Source of the DNA: Hymenobacter mellowenesis
Lineage (GTDB): Bacteria > Bacteroidota > Bacteroidia > Cytophagales > Hymenobacteraceae
Length of the DNA: 64,000 bases
Assembly (NCBI RefSeq): GCF_030581005.1
Contig: NZ_JAUQSX010000009.1
Coordinates: 186,001-250,000 of the forward strand
Reading direction: 5' to 3'
Shown: positions 44,001-51,711 of the stretch, piece after piece
Numbering within the stretch: position 1 is the first letter of the stretch
Layout of the letters: every line of letters begins with the position of its first letter
The notes under the pieces: generated by a model
Told to the model about the DNA's origin: nothing
The model's database searches: none
Seen by the model: the letters and a program-made list of their open reading frames with translations, nothing else
Position numbers and translations under genes: made by a program

Positions 44001-44166
44001 TGCCACGGTGGCCCTGCGCGACCTGGCGGGCCGCCTGGTGCTGGCCCCCGCCACGCTGGGTGCCAACAAAGAGGTAGTGCTGCCAGCTGGCCTGGCCGCC
44101 GGTGTGTACGTGCTCGAAGTGCGCCAGGGCGAGGTGTTCGCCGTGCGCCGCATCGTGAAAAACTAA
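41056..44166 (+). CDS. T9SS-secreted surface protein with IPT/TIG repeats
   Basis: The protein has 1036 residues from the ATG at 41056. The signal peptide covers about residues 1-26 (KCLMFLACLWPMVGSAA). Residues 27-360 resemble a beta-propeller (GTTGVAALDPTLNNRIVGR, GVDVVYVADDG, GGIQKWSLVGTTW). Then come IPT/TIG-like Ig domains at about 365-448, 451-538, 545-625 and 630-713, a jelly-roll-like carbohydrate-binding-type domain (718-865, starting AFEDFESGTKTGYAAGSVVL), a further IPT domain (870-950) and a type A T9SS sorting domain (960-1036, LTVFPNPATDRVTLTLP). It is probably an adhesin or cell-surface binding protein. IPT domains 1 and 3 are almost identical at the DNA level. An intrinsic terminator follows. 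Confidence 0.9.
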   Translation: MKQFFAGRLLKCLMFLACLWPMVGSAAPFTPGNLVIMRVGDGTASLTSAATVAYLQEYTPAGVLVQTIPLPTAVSGNNRILTVAGSSSTDGGLTRSANGAYLVVGGYDAAPGTTGVAALDPTLNNRIVGRVAADGTVDTSTRLTDATGNLRSAASVDGTSFYTAGSTGGVRYVPFGNAAGSVVITTSPSTLRYVNTFGGNLYVSTGSSPFIGLSQVGTGLPTTAGQTTTLLPGMQGTTSTTNGISPLAFYFADLSATVPGVDVVYVADDGATAAGGGIQKWSLVGTTWTLNGTITNATAVRGLDGQTTGTTVSLVASGNGGVYLLSDNAGYNAAPSTTTLPAPIATAASMTAFRGAAFAPVAAATAAPTITSFTPTSGAAGATVTITGTNLTGATAVTLNGVAITGFTVVNATTITFTVPATGATSGVIAVTTPGGTATSTGTFTVTPAASAPTITSLSPATAVAGGAGFTLTVTGTGFVAASVVNFGTTALTTTFVSATSLTAAVPASAIATAGTYSVTVANPAASGGTSAASTFTVTAATAAPTITSFTPTSGAAGATVTITGTNLTGATAVTLNGVAITGFTVVNATTITFTVPATGATSGVIAVTTPGGTATSTATFTVTPAAVTPTITQLAPGVGVIGGGAVTLVITGTGFTSTSTVNFNGVSYPQTTSTATSIEALIPASAFTTAGSFPVTVTNSAGTSNAFTFTVNNATTAGAFEDFESGTKTGYAAGSVVLTSGSWTFSDALIGNAFNDRANGLKSARIRVGFIRMDFDKPTGAGTVIVNAGTFGNDTGATFILEKSTDGGTTFTTVPGAPATLTNVLTPYTFTVNQAGNVRFRITSTATATTQRINIDDISISNFTAPAAPTITSFTPTTGGPGTTVTVTGTNFTGATAVRIGSFTVTNFTVVSATSITFVVPGGTGSVAGLITVVTAGGTATSTGTFNLVSAVAASQALPGLTVFPNPATDRVTLTLPGAGTATVALRDLAGRLVLAPATLGANKEVVLPAGLAAGVYVLEVRQGEVFAVRRIVKN
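42148..42929 (+). repeat. Near-identical direct repeats encoding two IPT domains
   Basis: The stretches 42148-42398 and 42679-42929 (251 bases each, offset 531 bases or 177 codons) are nearly identical, including at third codon positions. They encode the same IPT module (PTITSFTPTSGAAGATVTIT...). Another IPT-like domain of different sequence lies between them. The identity points to recent duplication or ongoing gene conversion. Confidence 0.9.
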
Positions 44167-44198
44167 ATGCTGACGCCGGGTTTTGCCCGGTTGCAGTT

Positions 44199-44233
44199 GA
44201 AAAAAAGCCCTCGCGTTTGCGAGGGCTTTTTTT
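44199..44233 (+). terminator. Rho-independent terminator of the IPT protein gene
   Basis: AAAAAAAGCCCTCGC pairs with GCGAGGGCTTTTTTT around a 4-base loop, 33 bases after the stop at 44166. The 152 bases after it, up to the cupin gene, show nothing recognisable. Confidence 0.93.
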
Positions 44234-44385
44234 GTGGCCGGTTCTGCCTGGAATTTGTGGAAGCAGAAGCGGGGCGCGGTGTTGCGGTCGGGAACGATTG
44301 CGCAAGTAAATGCTGCCCACGGTTTGGCTGGAGTGCAAACTCGTCGGACTTTTAGCGGCCCTTACTATTCCAAAGCCTGCGCTGC

Positions 44386-44745
44386 ATGAACTCCTCCGCC
44401 CCCGACCAACCCACGCCCCATTCCTTTGTGCCCGATGGCCAAGCCGGCTGGGAAACCACCGGCCCGGGCGTGCGCCGCAAGGTACTGGCCCACGGCCCCG
44501 ACCTGATGCTCACGCGCGTGGCTTTTGAAACGGGCAGTGTGGGCGCGCGGCACCACCACCCGCACGCCCAGCTGAGCTACGTGGAAAGCGGCGCGTTCGA
44601 CTACACCATCGGCGAGGCAACCCAGACCCTGCGCGTCGGCGACAGCTGCTACGTGCCGCCGCTCGCCTGGCACGGTGTGGTGTGCCTCGAAGCCGGTGTG
44701 TTGGTCGATGCGTTCACGCCGCGGCGCGACGACTTTCTGGGGTAA
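44386..44745 (+). CDS. KdgF-like cupin
   Basis: The protein has 119 residues in a single cupin barrel. Cupin motif 1 (GSVGARHHHPHAQLSYVESG) carries the metal-binding His residues and the Glu; motif 2 is GDSCYVPPLAWHGVVCLE. The start (PGVRRKVLAHGPDLMLTRVA) and end (LVDAFTPRRDDFLG) match the pattern of KdgF, which linearises unsaturated uronates released in pectin and alginate degradation. The neighbouring gene encodes a pectinesterase-like protein, which supports a pectin role. It has no signal peptide, so it is cytoplasmic. Its stop codon touches a CCTT microsatellite. Confidence 0.85.
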   Translation: MNSSAPDQPTPHSFVPDGQAGWETTGPGVRRKVLAHGPDLMLTRVAFETGSVGARHHHPHAQLSYVESGAFDYTIGEATQTLRVGDSCYVPPLAWHGVVCLEAGVLVDAFTPRRDDFLG

Positions 44746-44780
44746 CCTTCCTTCCTTCCTTCCTTCCTTCCTTCCTTCCT
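44746..44780 (+). repeat. Tetranucleotide microsatellite (CCTT)n
   Basis: A perfect run of nearly nine CCTT units (35 bases) starts directly after the cupin stop codon and ends 11 bases before the ATG of the pectinesterase-like gene. No similar run occurs elsewhere in the window. Slippage would change the spacing between the two genes and the upstream context of the second start codon. Confidence 0.95.
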
Positions 44781-44791
44781 GCTTTTACCAA

Positions 44792-45883
44792 ATGAAAACA
44801 ACTGCATTACGCCTGCTGGGGCTGCTGATTCTGCTGTTGCTGGGTTTGTGCCTGCGCCCGGCCCTGGCCCAGACCGTGACGGTAGCCCTAGACGGTTCCG
44901 GCGATTTCCACACCATCCAGGAAGCCATCAACAGCCTGCCGGCTACGGCCGCCCGGCCGCGCACGGTATTCATCAAAAACGGTACTTATCGCGAGAAGGT
45001 ATCCATTGATGGCAAGGCCAACCTTGTGCTGAAAGGCCAGAGCGAAAAGGGCGTGGTGCTGACCTACGCCCAAGCCCGCGACCAGTGGCTGTGCAGCCCC
45101 GAGGCCACGGCCGGCGACTGGGGCGTGGCCACTCTCAACCTGCGCAACTGCCCTGACCTCACCCTCGAAAACCTGAGCGTCGTCAACAGCTACGGTTTCG
45201 AGGCGGCTGGTGATGTCACCATCGAGTGCCCCACTGCGCCCGACGGCCACAAAACCGTGCGCAAAACCGGCCACCAGATGGCCTTGCGTGCCCTGCCCGG
45301 CGCCACGCGGCTCATCGTGCGGCACTGCACCTTTCGGGCCTTGGGCGGCGATACGGTGAGTCCCTGGGACACCGAAGCCGGTGCCTATTATTTCCAGGAC
45401 TGCACCATGGAAGGCGGCGTGGATTTCTACTGCCCGCGCGGCTGGGCCTATGCCGAAAACTGCCGCTTCATCTGCCACAGCAAGGAGGCCGCCATCTGGC
45501 ACGACGGCTCGGGCAGCCGCGACTCGAAAACGGTGCTGCGCAACTGCACCTTCAGCGGCGACGACGGCTTCAAACTGGGCCGCTTCCACCGCGAGGCACA
45601 ATTTTATTTGATTGACTGCAAGTTTGCGCGCAACATGGCCGATGCCGATATCTACCAAGCCGCCTCGGGACCCGGGCCGAAGCAGTGGGGCCGCCGCGTG
45701 TACTACGCCGGCTGCCACCGCCAGGGCGGCGACTACGCCTGGATGAAGGACAACCTTTCCACCGCCGAGGGCGCCCCTAAACCCAAAGACCTGACCGCCG
45801 CCTGGACTTTCGGCGGCCGCTGGAATCCGCTGACCGGGGCTGTGGCTGGCTCGGCGCCTAGCGTTCCGGCAGTGGCTAAGTAA
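44792..45883 (+). CDS. Pectinesterase-like secreted protein
   Basis: The protein has 363 residues from the ATG at 44792, with the signal peptide TTALRLLGLLILLLLGLCLR... cleaved near ALAQ. The right-handed beta-helix of pectin methylesterases is indicated by GDFHTIQEAINSLPA, FIKNGTYREKVSI and LENLSVVNSYGFEA. Active-site regions differ from the consensus: the usual Q-D-T is GGDTVS here, though the Asp is kept, and the usual VDFIFG is VDFYCPRG, with its Asp kept. The conserved Arg region is LGRFHRE. The enzyme would de-esterify pectin or a related polyuronate in the periplasm. The variant motifs suggest a divergent subfamily or another substrate. It is linked to the cupin gene upstream. Confidence 0.85.
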   Translation: MKTTALRLLGLLILLLLGLCLRPALAQTVTVALDGSGDFHTIQEAINSLPATAARPRTVFIKNGTYREKVSIDGKANLVLKGQSEKGVVLTYAQARDQWLCSPEATAGDWGVATLNLRNCPDLTLENLSVVNSYGFEAAGDVTIECPTAPDGHKTVRKTGHQMALRALPGATRLIVRHCTFRALGGDTVSPWDTEAGAYYFQDCTMEGGVDFYCPRGWAYAENCRFICHSKEAAIWHDGSGSRDSKTVLRNCTFSGDDGFKLGRFHREAQFYLIDCKFARNMADADIYQAASGPGPKQWGRRVYYAGCHRQGGDYAWMKDNLSTAEGAPKPKDLTAAWTFGGRWNPLTGAVAGSAPSVPAVAK

Positions 45884-45899
45884 AACATGGCCGTTTGGG

Positions 45900-45928
45900 G
45901 TAGGGACGACCCGTCCCTACATCGTTCG
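45900..45928. repeat. Degenerate P2 remnant or small palindrome
   Basis: GTAGGGAC pairs with GTCCCTAC around a 5-base loop and is followed by ATCGTTCG, the outer end of P2 elements. It looks like a P2 element with most of the inner arms deleted, lying between the convergent pectinesterase-like and membrane-protein genes. Confidence 0.6.
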
Positions 45929-45951
45929 ATGGTGCGCCGAATCCGAAACTG

Positions 45952-47754
45952 CTACAGTTTTTCTTCCAGCCACAGATAACCGGCTGCCAGCAAAAACAGC
46001 CCGAAAAACCACCCCGCCGGCCACGGTTGCGCCACCGTTTCAGAGGCGCTACTTGCGGGCAAGGCAATGGTGGCGCGTTGCGTAATCGCCATTTGGCGCT
46101 CCAGCTGCGCGGGCCCGGCCCAGGCTGCGGCGGGGTACACGTAGAAGTGGTGCACGGTTCGGCCCGGCCCGGCCACTTGATGCCAGCCCGGCGCCTGCGG
46201 CCAGAACTGGGCCGTGCTCCATTCGGGCAGGCGGGTATCCTGGCGCAGAGCCAGCCGAACCGAGGGGCCGCCCAACTCGGCCCGCACGCTGGGCAGCATT
46301 TCGGGAAACGGCGCCGCCAGATGCAGCGTGAGCGGCTGATGCGGGCGCGGCCACCGTGTGCCGGTGCGCCAGGCCGCTACCACTGGCGCAGGCGGGCGGG
46401 CGGCCGTCAGCAGCCGGTTCCAGAAGGAGCTGTAAAGCGCCGTGCGTCCTTGTAAGCCCCATTGAAAAGTTTCGGGTACCATCGACACCACTACAAACCC
46501 TATCCCGACCCGCTGACTGGCAGCGGCCAAAGCTTGGTTAGGTCCGGTGGCCAGGGGCTGCAAGGTGGTTGTCGGCCGTAGGTGGGCGGGCAGCGGCCCC
46601 CGGGCCTCGGCCGGTGCCCCGGGCCAGGTGAGCAGCTGCGCTGCCGATTGGGCCGCGGCGCGCGGCACCACCCCAAAGCCGGCCCGGCCGGGCACGGCGC
46701 GGGGCAGCGGGCCGGCCTCGGCCACCACGGCCAGGCCCAGACGCCCGCCGCTTACGGCGCCTTGCAGGGCGCTGGCTTCGGCTGGTGTGAGCGTTGCCAG
46801 CGTGGCGGCATCGGCTACCACAATGGCGTAGCGCGCCAGCAGGGCCGGGGTGAGGGGGTCGAGCGGTGCGGTGGACAGATTCACAAAATCGGTTTGCACT
46901 AAGCCCCGGCTCACGGTGGTGCGCAGGGCCACCGGGTAGTGGGCTTCGGCGAGGTAGTTTTTGAGGTACTTGAATTCAAAGGCGGGGGTGGCCGTCAGCA
47001 ACAGCACGGCGGGTAGCTGCGGCGGGACAACTTCAACGGGCACCGGCTCAGAAGCCAGCCGCTGGCTCGCCCGGTGCAATTCCAGCTCATAGACAGCCCG
47101 CCCGGTTGTTTTGGGTTGGTAGCGCAGGCGAAACGCGCCCCCACCCGCCGGCACCTGCACCGAATCGCGCACCGCGCCGGCCGCCCGCAGGCACGCCCAG
47201 GCCGGCGCCGCCGCCGGGGGCAAGAACGCCGAGCCTTCTATTTCCAGCCCCTCGCCCAGTGTAAGCTGCTCGTTCCAAAAAGCTGTGCTGAACCCCGCCG
47301 AAGTCGCCGTGGGGTGCAGCTTGATGGGCACCGCACCGAGTATCGGCAGTTCGGCCGGGCTCAGGCCCTGGCCCAGGATATGCACGCCCCGCAGCGCCGG
47401 CCGCTGCTCCGCCAACGTCAGCAAGGAAGCCAGCGCACAGCCTGGGGCCGCCGCGGGCACCCCGCCGTAGCGCCACACCGGCGTGCCCACTCCCAGCTGG
47501 CGCAGCAATTGGCGTAGCGTATCCGGTGAATAATTTCCAGTGAGCAGAATGGCCTGGCTACCAGCCGCTGGCACCAGCCGGGCGGGCGGAAATGCGGTAA
47601 ACCAGAGTGCCCCCGCCGCCACCAGCCCCACCAGTGCCCGGGCGCCGCGTCGGCGCCGGCTGCGCCAAGCCAATGCCAGCAGTCCCAGCCCCAGCAGCCC
47701 ACAAAAAGCCATTAGCACAAAATAGGAGGTCGGATGCGGAAGGGTGGCGGGCAT
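45952..47754 (-). CDS. Membrane protein of unknown function, last gene of the MoxR cluster
   Basis: The protein has 600 residues. Two TM helices lie near the N-terminus (about 12-30 and 41-57), a large soluble region follows (about 60-570), and one TM lies near the C-terminus (WPAGWFFGLFLLAAGYLWL). The soluble part has vWA- or GATase-like Rossmann segments (AVLLLTATPAFEFKYLKNYL, YAIVVADAATLATL, GIGFVVVSMVPETF). The layout matches the final, poorly conserved membrane proteins of MoxR-Bat-type clusters. Its start is 1 base from the stop of the DUF4175-like gene, so it is co-translated with it. No enzymatic motif is visible. Confidence 0.75.
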   Translation of the reverse strand: MPATLPHPTSYFVLMAFCGLLGLGLLALAWRSRRRRGARALVGLVAAGALWFTAFPPARLVPAAGSQAILLTGNYSPDTLRQLLRQLGVGTPVWRYGGVPAAAPGCALASLLTLAEQRPALRGVHILGQGLSPAELPILGAVPIKLHPTATSAGFSTAFWNEQLTLGEGLEIEGSAFLPPAAAPAWACLRAAGAVRDSVQVPAGGGAFRLRYQPKTTGRAVYELELHRASQRLASEPVPVEVVPPQLPAVLLLTATPAFEFKYLKNYLAEAHYPVALRTTVSRGLVQTDFVNLSTAPLDPLTPALLARYAIVVADAATLATLTPAEASALQGAVSGGRLGLAVVAEAGPLPRAVPGRAGFGVVPRAAAQSAAQLLTWPGAPAEARGPLPAHLRPTTTLQPLATGPNQALAAASQRVGIGFVVVSMVPETFQWGLQGRTALYSSFWNRLLTAARPPAPVVAAWRTGTRWPRPHQPLTLHLAAPFPEMLPSVRAELGGPSVRLALRQDTRLPEWSTAQFWPQAPGWHQVAGPGRTVHHFYVYPAAAWAGPAQLERQMAITQRATIALPASSASETVAQPWPAGWFFGLFLLAAGYLWLEEKL

Positions 47755-47755
47755 G

Positions 47756-50011
47756 CTAGCGGCTTAATTCCTGGAAGTAACGGCGGCCCAGCCGGTCAGG
47801 GCCAGCGGCCGAAACCGGAGTGGGGGCCGGGGTGGCCAGCAGGTCGGTGAGGGCACGCTCCACGGGGGGGCGGCACTCGGCGCAGGCCGGGCGGCCGGCC
47901 CGCACGTCGGCCACCAGCTGGCGCAGGGCTTTCAGGGCGGGCAAGTACACGCCGGGCCGCTGCAGCGCGGCCCCCGCCAGCACCGCGCCAGCCTGGTCGA
48001 GCAGCCGGGCATCGGCGGGCTGGGTGGGCGAGTGGGCCGCCAGCCAGCGCAACGCCGCCCGTACGGCCGGCTGCGTGGCCGGGGCGGCCACCTGCTGCTG
48101 GCGGTGGGGCACGGCCGCGCCGGCCAGCTCGCCGGTGAGGCGCACGGTGGCCTCGGGCAGGGGCGGGGGCGTAAAGCCGGCTTTCTTCACAAACACGCGG
48201 GTTTGCTGCTGCACTTCCTTCAGCAGGCGCAGGGCACGGTACTCGTAGGGGCGGGCCGCCGCCAGTTGGCCAGTGCGCAGGCGCAACTCGGCCGCCCACA
48301 TCTGGTCGAGCACGGTGCGCAGCTTGGCCTTCACGGCGGGCTCCAGGAAATCGGCCGTTTCCGAGTCGTCGTGCTTATGAATGTAGGGCTCCATCAGGGC
48401 ATCGGTTTCGGCCGTGGGCGAGGTTTTGGCGGGCGAGGTGGACGGGGCGGCGTGGTCGTGCTCGTCGTGTTCCGGCGCTTCGGCGGTGGGGGAAGCGGGC
48501 GCTTCCTCGTCCTCCGCAATGGGCGAATGCGGCGCCTGCGCCCCAATGCCGGCCTCGGCTTCTTCGCCCATAAACTTGCCGTAGCGCAGGCGTAGCGTCT
48601 GCTGGTCGAAGCCCAGGGCGTTGGCGCGGCTGGCCACGGTGGCGGCGTCCAGCCGGGGCTTTTCGGCGATTAGCTTTTCGGTGTCAATGATAATCTGGCG
48701 CTGGCTCCGGAAATAGGCTGGCGCCACTTTCACGCCCATGCCCAGGTCGGCGGGGCTATCGGCCACGGCCGTGTCCTGCCATTGCACCAGGTAGGCATCG
48801 GTGCGGGCAGTGTGGCCGGCGTTGTCGCGGGCGGTGAGGTAGAAATACAGCTCGTCGCCGTAGGTCAGCCCCAAGCGGGGCAGATTGAGGGCGCTGCGCA
48901 GGTTAGTGGGCGCGGAGCCGCTTGCGAGCGCCGCCGTCAGGTCGCGCCGCACTTCGTGAAATTTCACGGCCTCGCCCTGGCCCTGGGCAACGGTTATCAC
49001 CAATTCGGTGCGGCTCAGGCCATAGTCATCGTGCGCGGTGGCTCGAATAGTTACCTCGGGCTGCTGGCCGTAGGCGGGCACCAGCGTGTAGGGTTTGGGC
49101 GTCTGAATGCGGAGCACCGGCGCTTGGTCGGCACGCACGTCGATGGCGTAGTCGTCCGATACCGAGCTACTTAGGCGCAGGCGGTAAAGGGTCGAGCGCG
49201 TAAGCGTCAACTCAATGAAAAACGCGCCGGGCTGCCCAGCCACCGGCTGCATCAGGTGGCGCTGGCGGCCCGTCTCCAGCACCGGCCCCGACTTGCCCGC
49301 GCCGCTCACCCGTACCAGCCAGCGCACCCGCGAGCCTTCCGGGCACTGAAACGACGCCTGCGCGGGCGCAAAAGCCGGTTGGCGCGTGTAGGCCGGCGGC
49401 GTCACCAGCAGCCGGGTTTCGCGGATGTGGGGCGGGGCCGACCGGCCGGGCTTGGGCGGCTTGGCAGCGGATGTGAAATGAACGCGCACGCCGGCCTCTT
49501 TGGAGCTCTTACGCAGCATCGGAAACCACCAAACGACAGCCGCCAGCAGTAAAAAAACAGCTGATTGCCACCACCAGCGGGTTAGTTTCAGCGGCAATAC
49601 GGGTTCGACCGAACTGCTTAATTGCACAAATCGCACCGCCACTCGCTGTTGTTGCAGGCCGCCCAGCAAACCCAGCTCCTCGTCCGGCTGGAGGAGCAAC
49701 CAAGTGCTGTCTTCGAGTTGGGGATGGTGCCGGTCGAGTGTCTGTACGGCATTGGGTAAGCGCGTCAGCCAAATCCGGCGCCAGAGCTGAACCGCCCGAA
49801 ACGCCGTGTAAGCGGCCAGGGCCAGGAAAAAGGCTCGAAAGAATAGCGGGTCATTCCACACTACGCGCGCCACCAGCCCGCAAATCAAACTCACGATTAG
49901 CAGTGGCAGAAAAATGGGCGCGTGCCTCAGTGCATAGCGCTTAGCGGTGGCGTGCAGCAGCTGCCGCGCCTGGGCTACCTGAGACGAAGTATCGACGGCT
50001 GAGCTTATCAT
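47756..50011 (-). CDS. DUF4175-like membrane protein
   Basis: The protein has 751 residues from the ATG at 50011, which overlaps the stop of the upstream gene as ATGA. Three TM helices lie in the first 180 residues (about 33-50, 55-75 and 150-170). A beta-rich domain follows (about 195-390, ETRLLVTPPAYTRQPAF and APVLRIQTPKPYTLVPAYGQ), then a long helical region with an acidic, His-rich low-complexity segment (about 505-560, EAPEHDEHDHAAPSTSPA). This resembles the DUF4175 family found in MoxR clusters of Bacteroidota and Alphaproteobacteria. The function is unknown; it is presumed to act in the inner membrane with the DUF58 and BatA-like proteins. Confidence 0.8.
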   Translation of the reverse strand: MISSAVDTSSQVAQARQLLHATAKRYALRHAPIFLPLLIVSLICGLVARVVWNDPLFFRAFFLALAAYTAFRAVQLWRRIWLTRLPNAVQTLDRHHPQLEDSTWLLLQPDEELGLLGGLQQQRVAVRFVQLSSSVEPVLPLKLTRWWWQSAVFLLLAAVVWWFPMLRKSSKEAGVRVHFTSAAKPPKPGRSAPPHIRETRLLVTPPAYTRQPAFAPAQASFQCPEGSRVRWLVRVSGAGKSGPVLETGRQRHLMQPVAGQPGAFFIELTLTRSTLYRLRLSSSVSDDYAIDVRADQAPVLRIQTPKPYTLVPAYGQQPEVTIRATAHDDYGLSRTELVITVAQGQGEAVKFHEVRRDLTAALASGSAPTNLRSALNLPRLGLTYGDELYFYLTARDNAGHTARTDAYLVQWQDTAVADSPADLGMGVKVAPAYFRSQRQIIIDTEKLIAEKPRLDAATVASRANALGFDQQTLRLRYGKFMGEEAEAGIGAQAPHSPIAEDEEAPASPTAEAPEHDEHDHAAPSTSPAKTSPTAETDALMEPYIHKHDDSETADFLEPAVKAKLRTVLDQMWAAELRLRTGQLAAARPYEYRALRLLKEVQQQTRVFVKKAGFTPPPLPEATVRLTGELAGAAVPHRQQQVAAPATQPAVRAALRWLAAHSPTQPADARLLDQAGAVLAGAALQRPGVYLPALKALRQLVADVRAGRPACAECRPPVERALTDLLATPAPTPVSAAGPDRLGRRYFQELSR

Positions 50012-51615
50012 AGGGCGGAGGCGGCTGAGCGTATTTCCCGACGGCGGGCCAGCAGGCGTTCGAGCGCGAACAGCAGCCCCGCCACCAGCACCAGCCACGG
50101 CCGCAGGTCGGCAACCTGGAAAGCCGTTGGGGCTGTTTTCAGAAGGTCGCCCGGCGCAGCTGCCGACCCGGACTGCCGACCCGGCAGCTGCGCCGGGTCG
50201 ATGGCGCGTTGGTCCTGCATTGCCAGGGTCTGATTATCAGCCGTTAGCTGCGGTACTTCAAAGGTAGTCGGGTGGAGCAGCGCCAGCAGGCGAGCCGGCA
50301 GCGTGGCATTGTCGACCAGGTTGCTCCAGGCCGGATTCAGGCGCGTATGCAACTGGTAGAACGCGCCCGCGCCAAACGAGTGGCGCGATAGCACCGCCCG
50401 GCCCCGGCCATCAACCCACACGGGCTGGCTACCGGATGCGGCCGGCTCGCTGCCGCGCCGAAAGATGGTGGCCGGTGTTTCGGCGGCGGCCAGCGGTACC
50501 AGCCGCGCTTCGTCCGGCACACCTGGTCCGGCTGCTTCCTGCCACACCTGGCTGCCGCGCTGCACCGCCGTGCGCCAATTTTCGGGGAGCGGCGCATCCG
50601 AAAGCCAGAACAGCCATTGCGCCTTCGGGTCGGTCGGCACGGAAGTAGCCAGCTCGATACTCGGGCTCGAAGCCAGGCCTGCCCCCGCGGCCCGAATAGC
50701 CGCCCGTAGGTAGCGCGCATCCGGGGCGTAGGCCGGGGCGGCGTAAATGGTCACCGTCAGTGGCGGGGTCACCGCCACTGCCAGGGTTGAGTTCGTCGTT
50801 GTATCAGGGGCCAACGCCACCAGTTTTTGGGCACTCCCCGGGCCCGGCTGCAAGCGCATGGGCTGGACGCCCGGCGCACGGAGTAACTGGCCGGGTTGCG
50901 GTTTCAAGGCTGTTTTGCGGGAAAAGCTGGTGCGGGTTTCCGTGCTTTGGCCAATTACCACACCGATACTGTCTCCGCGCCCGGCCGCTTCCTGCACCCA
51001 GGTGGCCGTGGTGGTGCCAGGCAGCGTTTGCCAGGTAATGCCGGCCCGCAACGGCGGATGCGGCCCCTGCAAACCGGCCAGCGTGGCCGGCGTCAGCACA
51101 TACAGCGGCTGCCCCGCAAAGGCTTCGGCCGCCTGCTGCACGCGGGCCCAGCCAAAGCCAGCGCCCATGCGCAGGAGACGGGCGCTGTCGCGCGGCCCCA
51201 CAGCATCGGCCCGCCACGCGGCGCCCGACATTTTAGGAAAGCCCGCCGCCAGCCAGCGCAGCCCGTAGCCGCGCCGCCGCAGCGAGTCGATGCCCGGCCG
51301 CAGGGCCGCCAGGGCGGGGGTGCCCAGCACTTCGGGGCTTAGCAGCACCTGTCCGCGCCCGGCCGGCAGCGCCCGCCGCCACCCTGGCCCGGCCACCGCC
51401 ACTGCCAGCACCGCCAGCAGCGCCGCCCGCAACAGCAGCAGCCCAAGCTGCTCCAGCTTCAGGTTGCGCAACCGGCGGTTGGCGCCCGCGGCTAGCCAGC
51501 GCAGGCTGCCCACGGCCACCTCGCGGCCCGGCCGGCGGTTCCAGAGATGAATGGCTACCGGCACCAGCAGCCCCAGCAGGGCCAGCAGCGCGGCAGGGTT
51601 AAGCAGGGTGAACAA
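50008..51615 (-). CDS. BatA-like protein with N-terminal double-TM domain
   Basis: The protein has 535 residues. It has the aerotolerance-type N-terminal domain (PF07584-like): LLNPAALLALLGLLVPVAIHLW, the arginine-rich loop NRRPGREVAVGSLRWL, and LRNLKLEQLGLLLLRAALLA with the second TM. A large, weakly conserved periplasmic region follows (about 90-500), and a C-terminal TM (PWLVLVAGLLFALERLLARR). The ATGA overlap with the DUF4175-like gene shows tight translational coupling. In Bacteroidota such genes follow moxR and a DUF58 gene and are thought to support envelope or stress functions. Confidence 0.85.
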   Translation of the reverse strand: MFTLLNPAALLALLGLLVPVAIHLWNRRPGREVAVGSLRWLAAGANRRLRNLKLEQLGLLLLRAALLAVLAVAVAGPGWRRALPAGRGQVLLSPEVLGTPALAALRPGIDSLRRRGYGLRWLAAGFPKMSGAAWRADAVGPRDSARLLRMGAGFGWARVQQAAEAFAGQPLYVLTPATLAGLQGPHPPLRAGITWQTLPGTTTATWVQEAAGRGDSIGVVIGQSTETRTSFSRKTALKPQPGQLLRAPGVQPMRLQPGPGSAQKLVALAPDTTTNSTLAVAVTPPLTVTIYAAPAYAPDARYLRAAIRAAGAGLASSPSIELATSVPTDPKAQWLFWLSDAPLPENWRTAVQRGSQVWQEAAGPGVPDEARLVPLAAAETPATIFRRGSEPAASGSQPVWVDGRGRAVLSRHSFGAGAFYQLHTRLNPAWSNLVDNATLPARLLALLHPTTFEVPQLTADNQTLAMQDQRAIDPAQLPGRQSGSAAAPGDLLKTAPTAFQVADLRPWLVLVAGLLFALERLLARRREIRSAASAL

Positions 51616-51618
51616 AGT

Positions 51619-51711
51619 CAGTTAAAAGTGAAGAGTTAAAAGTGAAGTGTCAAGGTTGGTAGCGAACAGTGAACTGGCGTGTTCTAACTCTTCACTTTTA
51701 ACTCTTAACTG
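51619..51711. repeat. AT-rich inverted repeat (P5) covering the DUF58 stop codon
   Basis: The left arm, about 51619-51646, holds GTTAAAAGTGAAGAGTTAAA. The right arm, about 51683-51711, holds its complement TTCACTTTTAACTCTTAACT. Each arm itself repeats a GTTAAAAGTGA unit. The DUF58 stop codon (51705-51707) falls inside the right arm. The composition is far more AT-rich than the surroundings. Confidence 0.85.
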
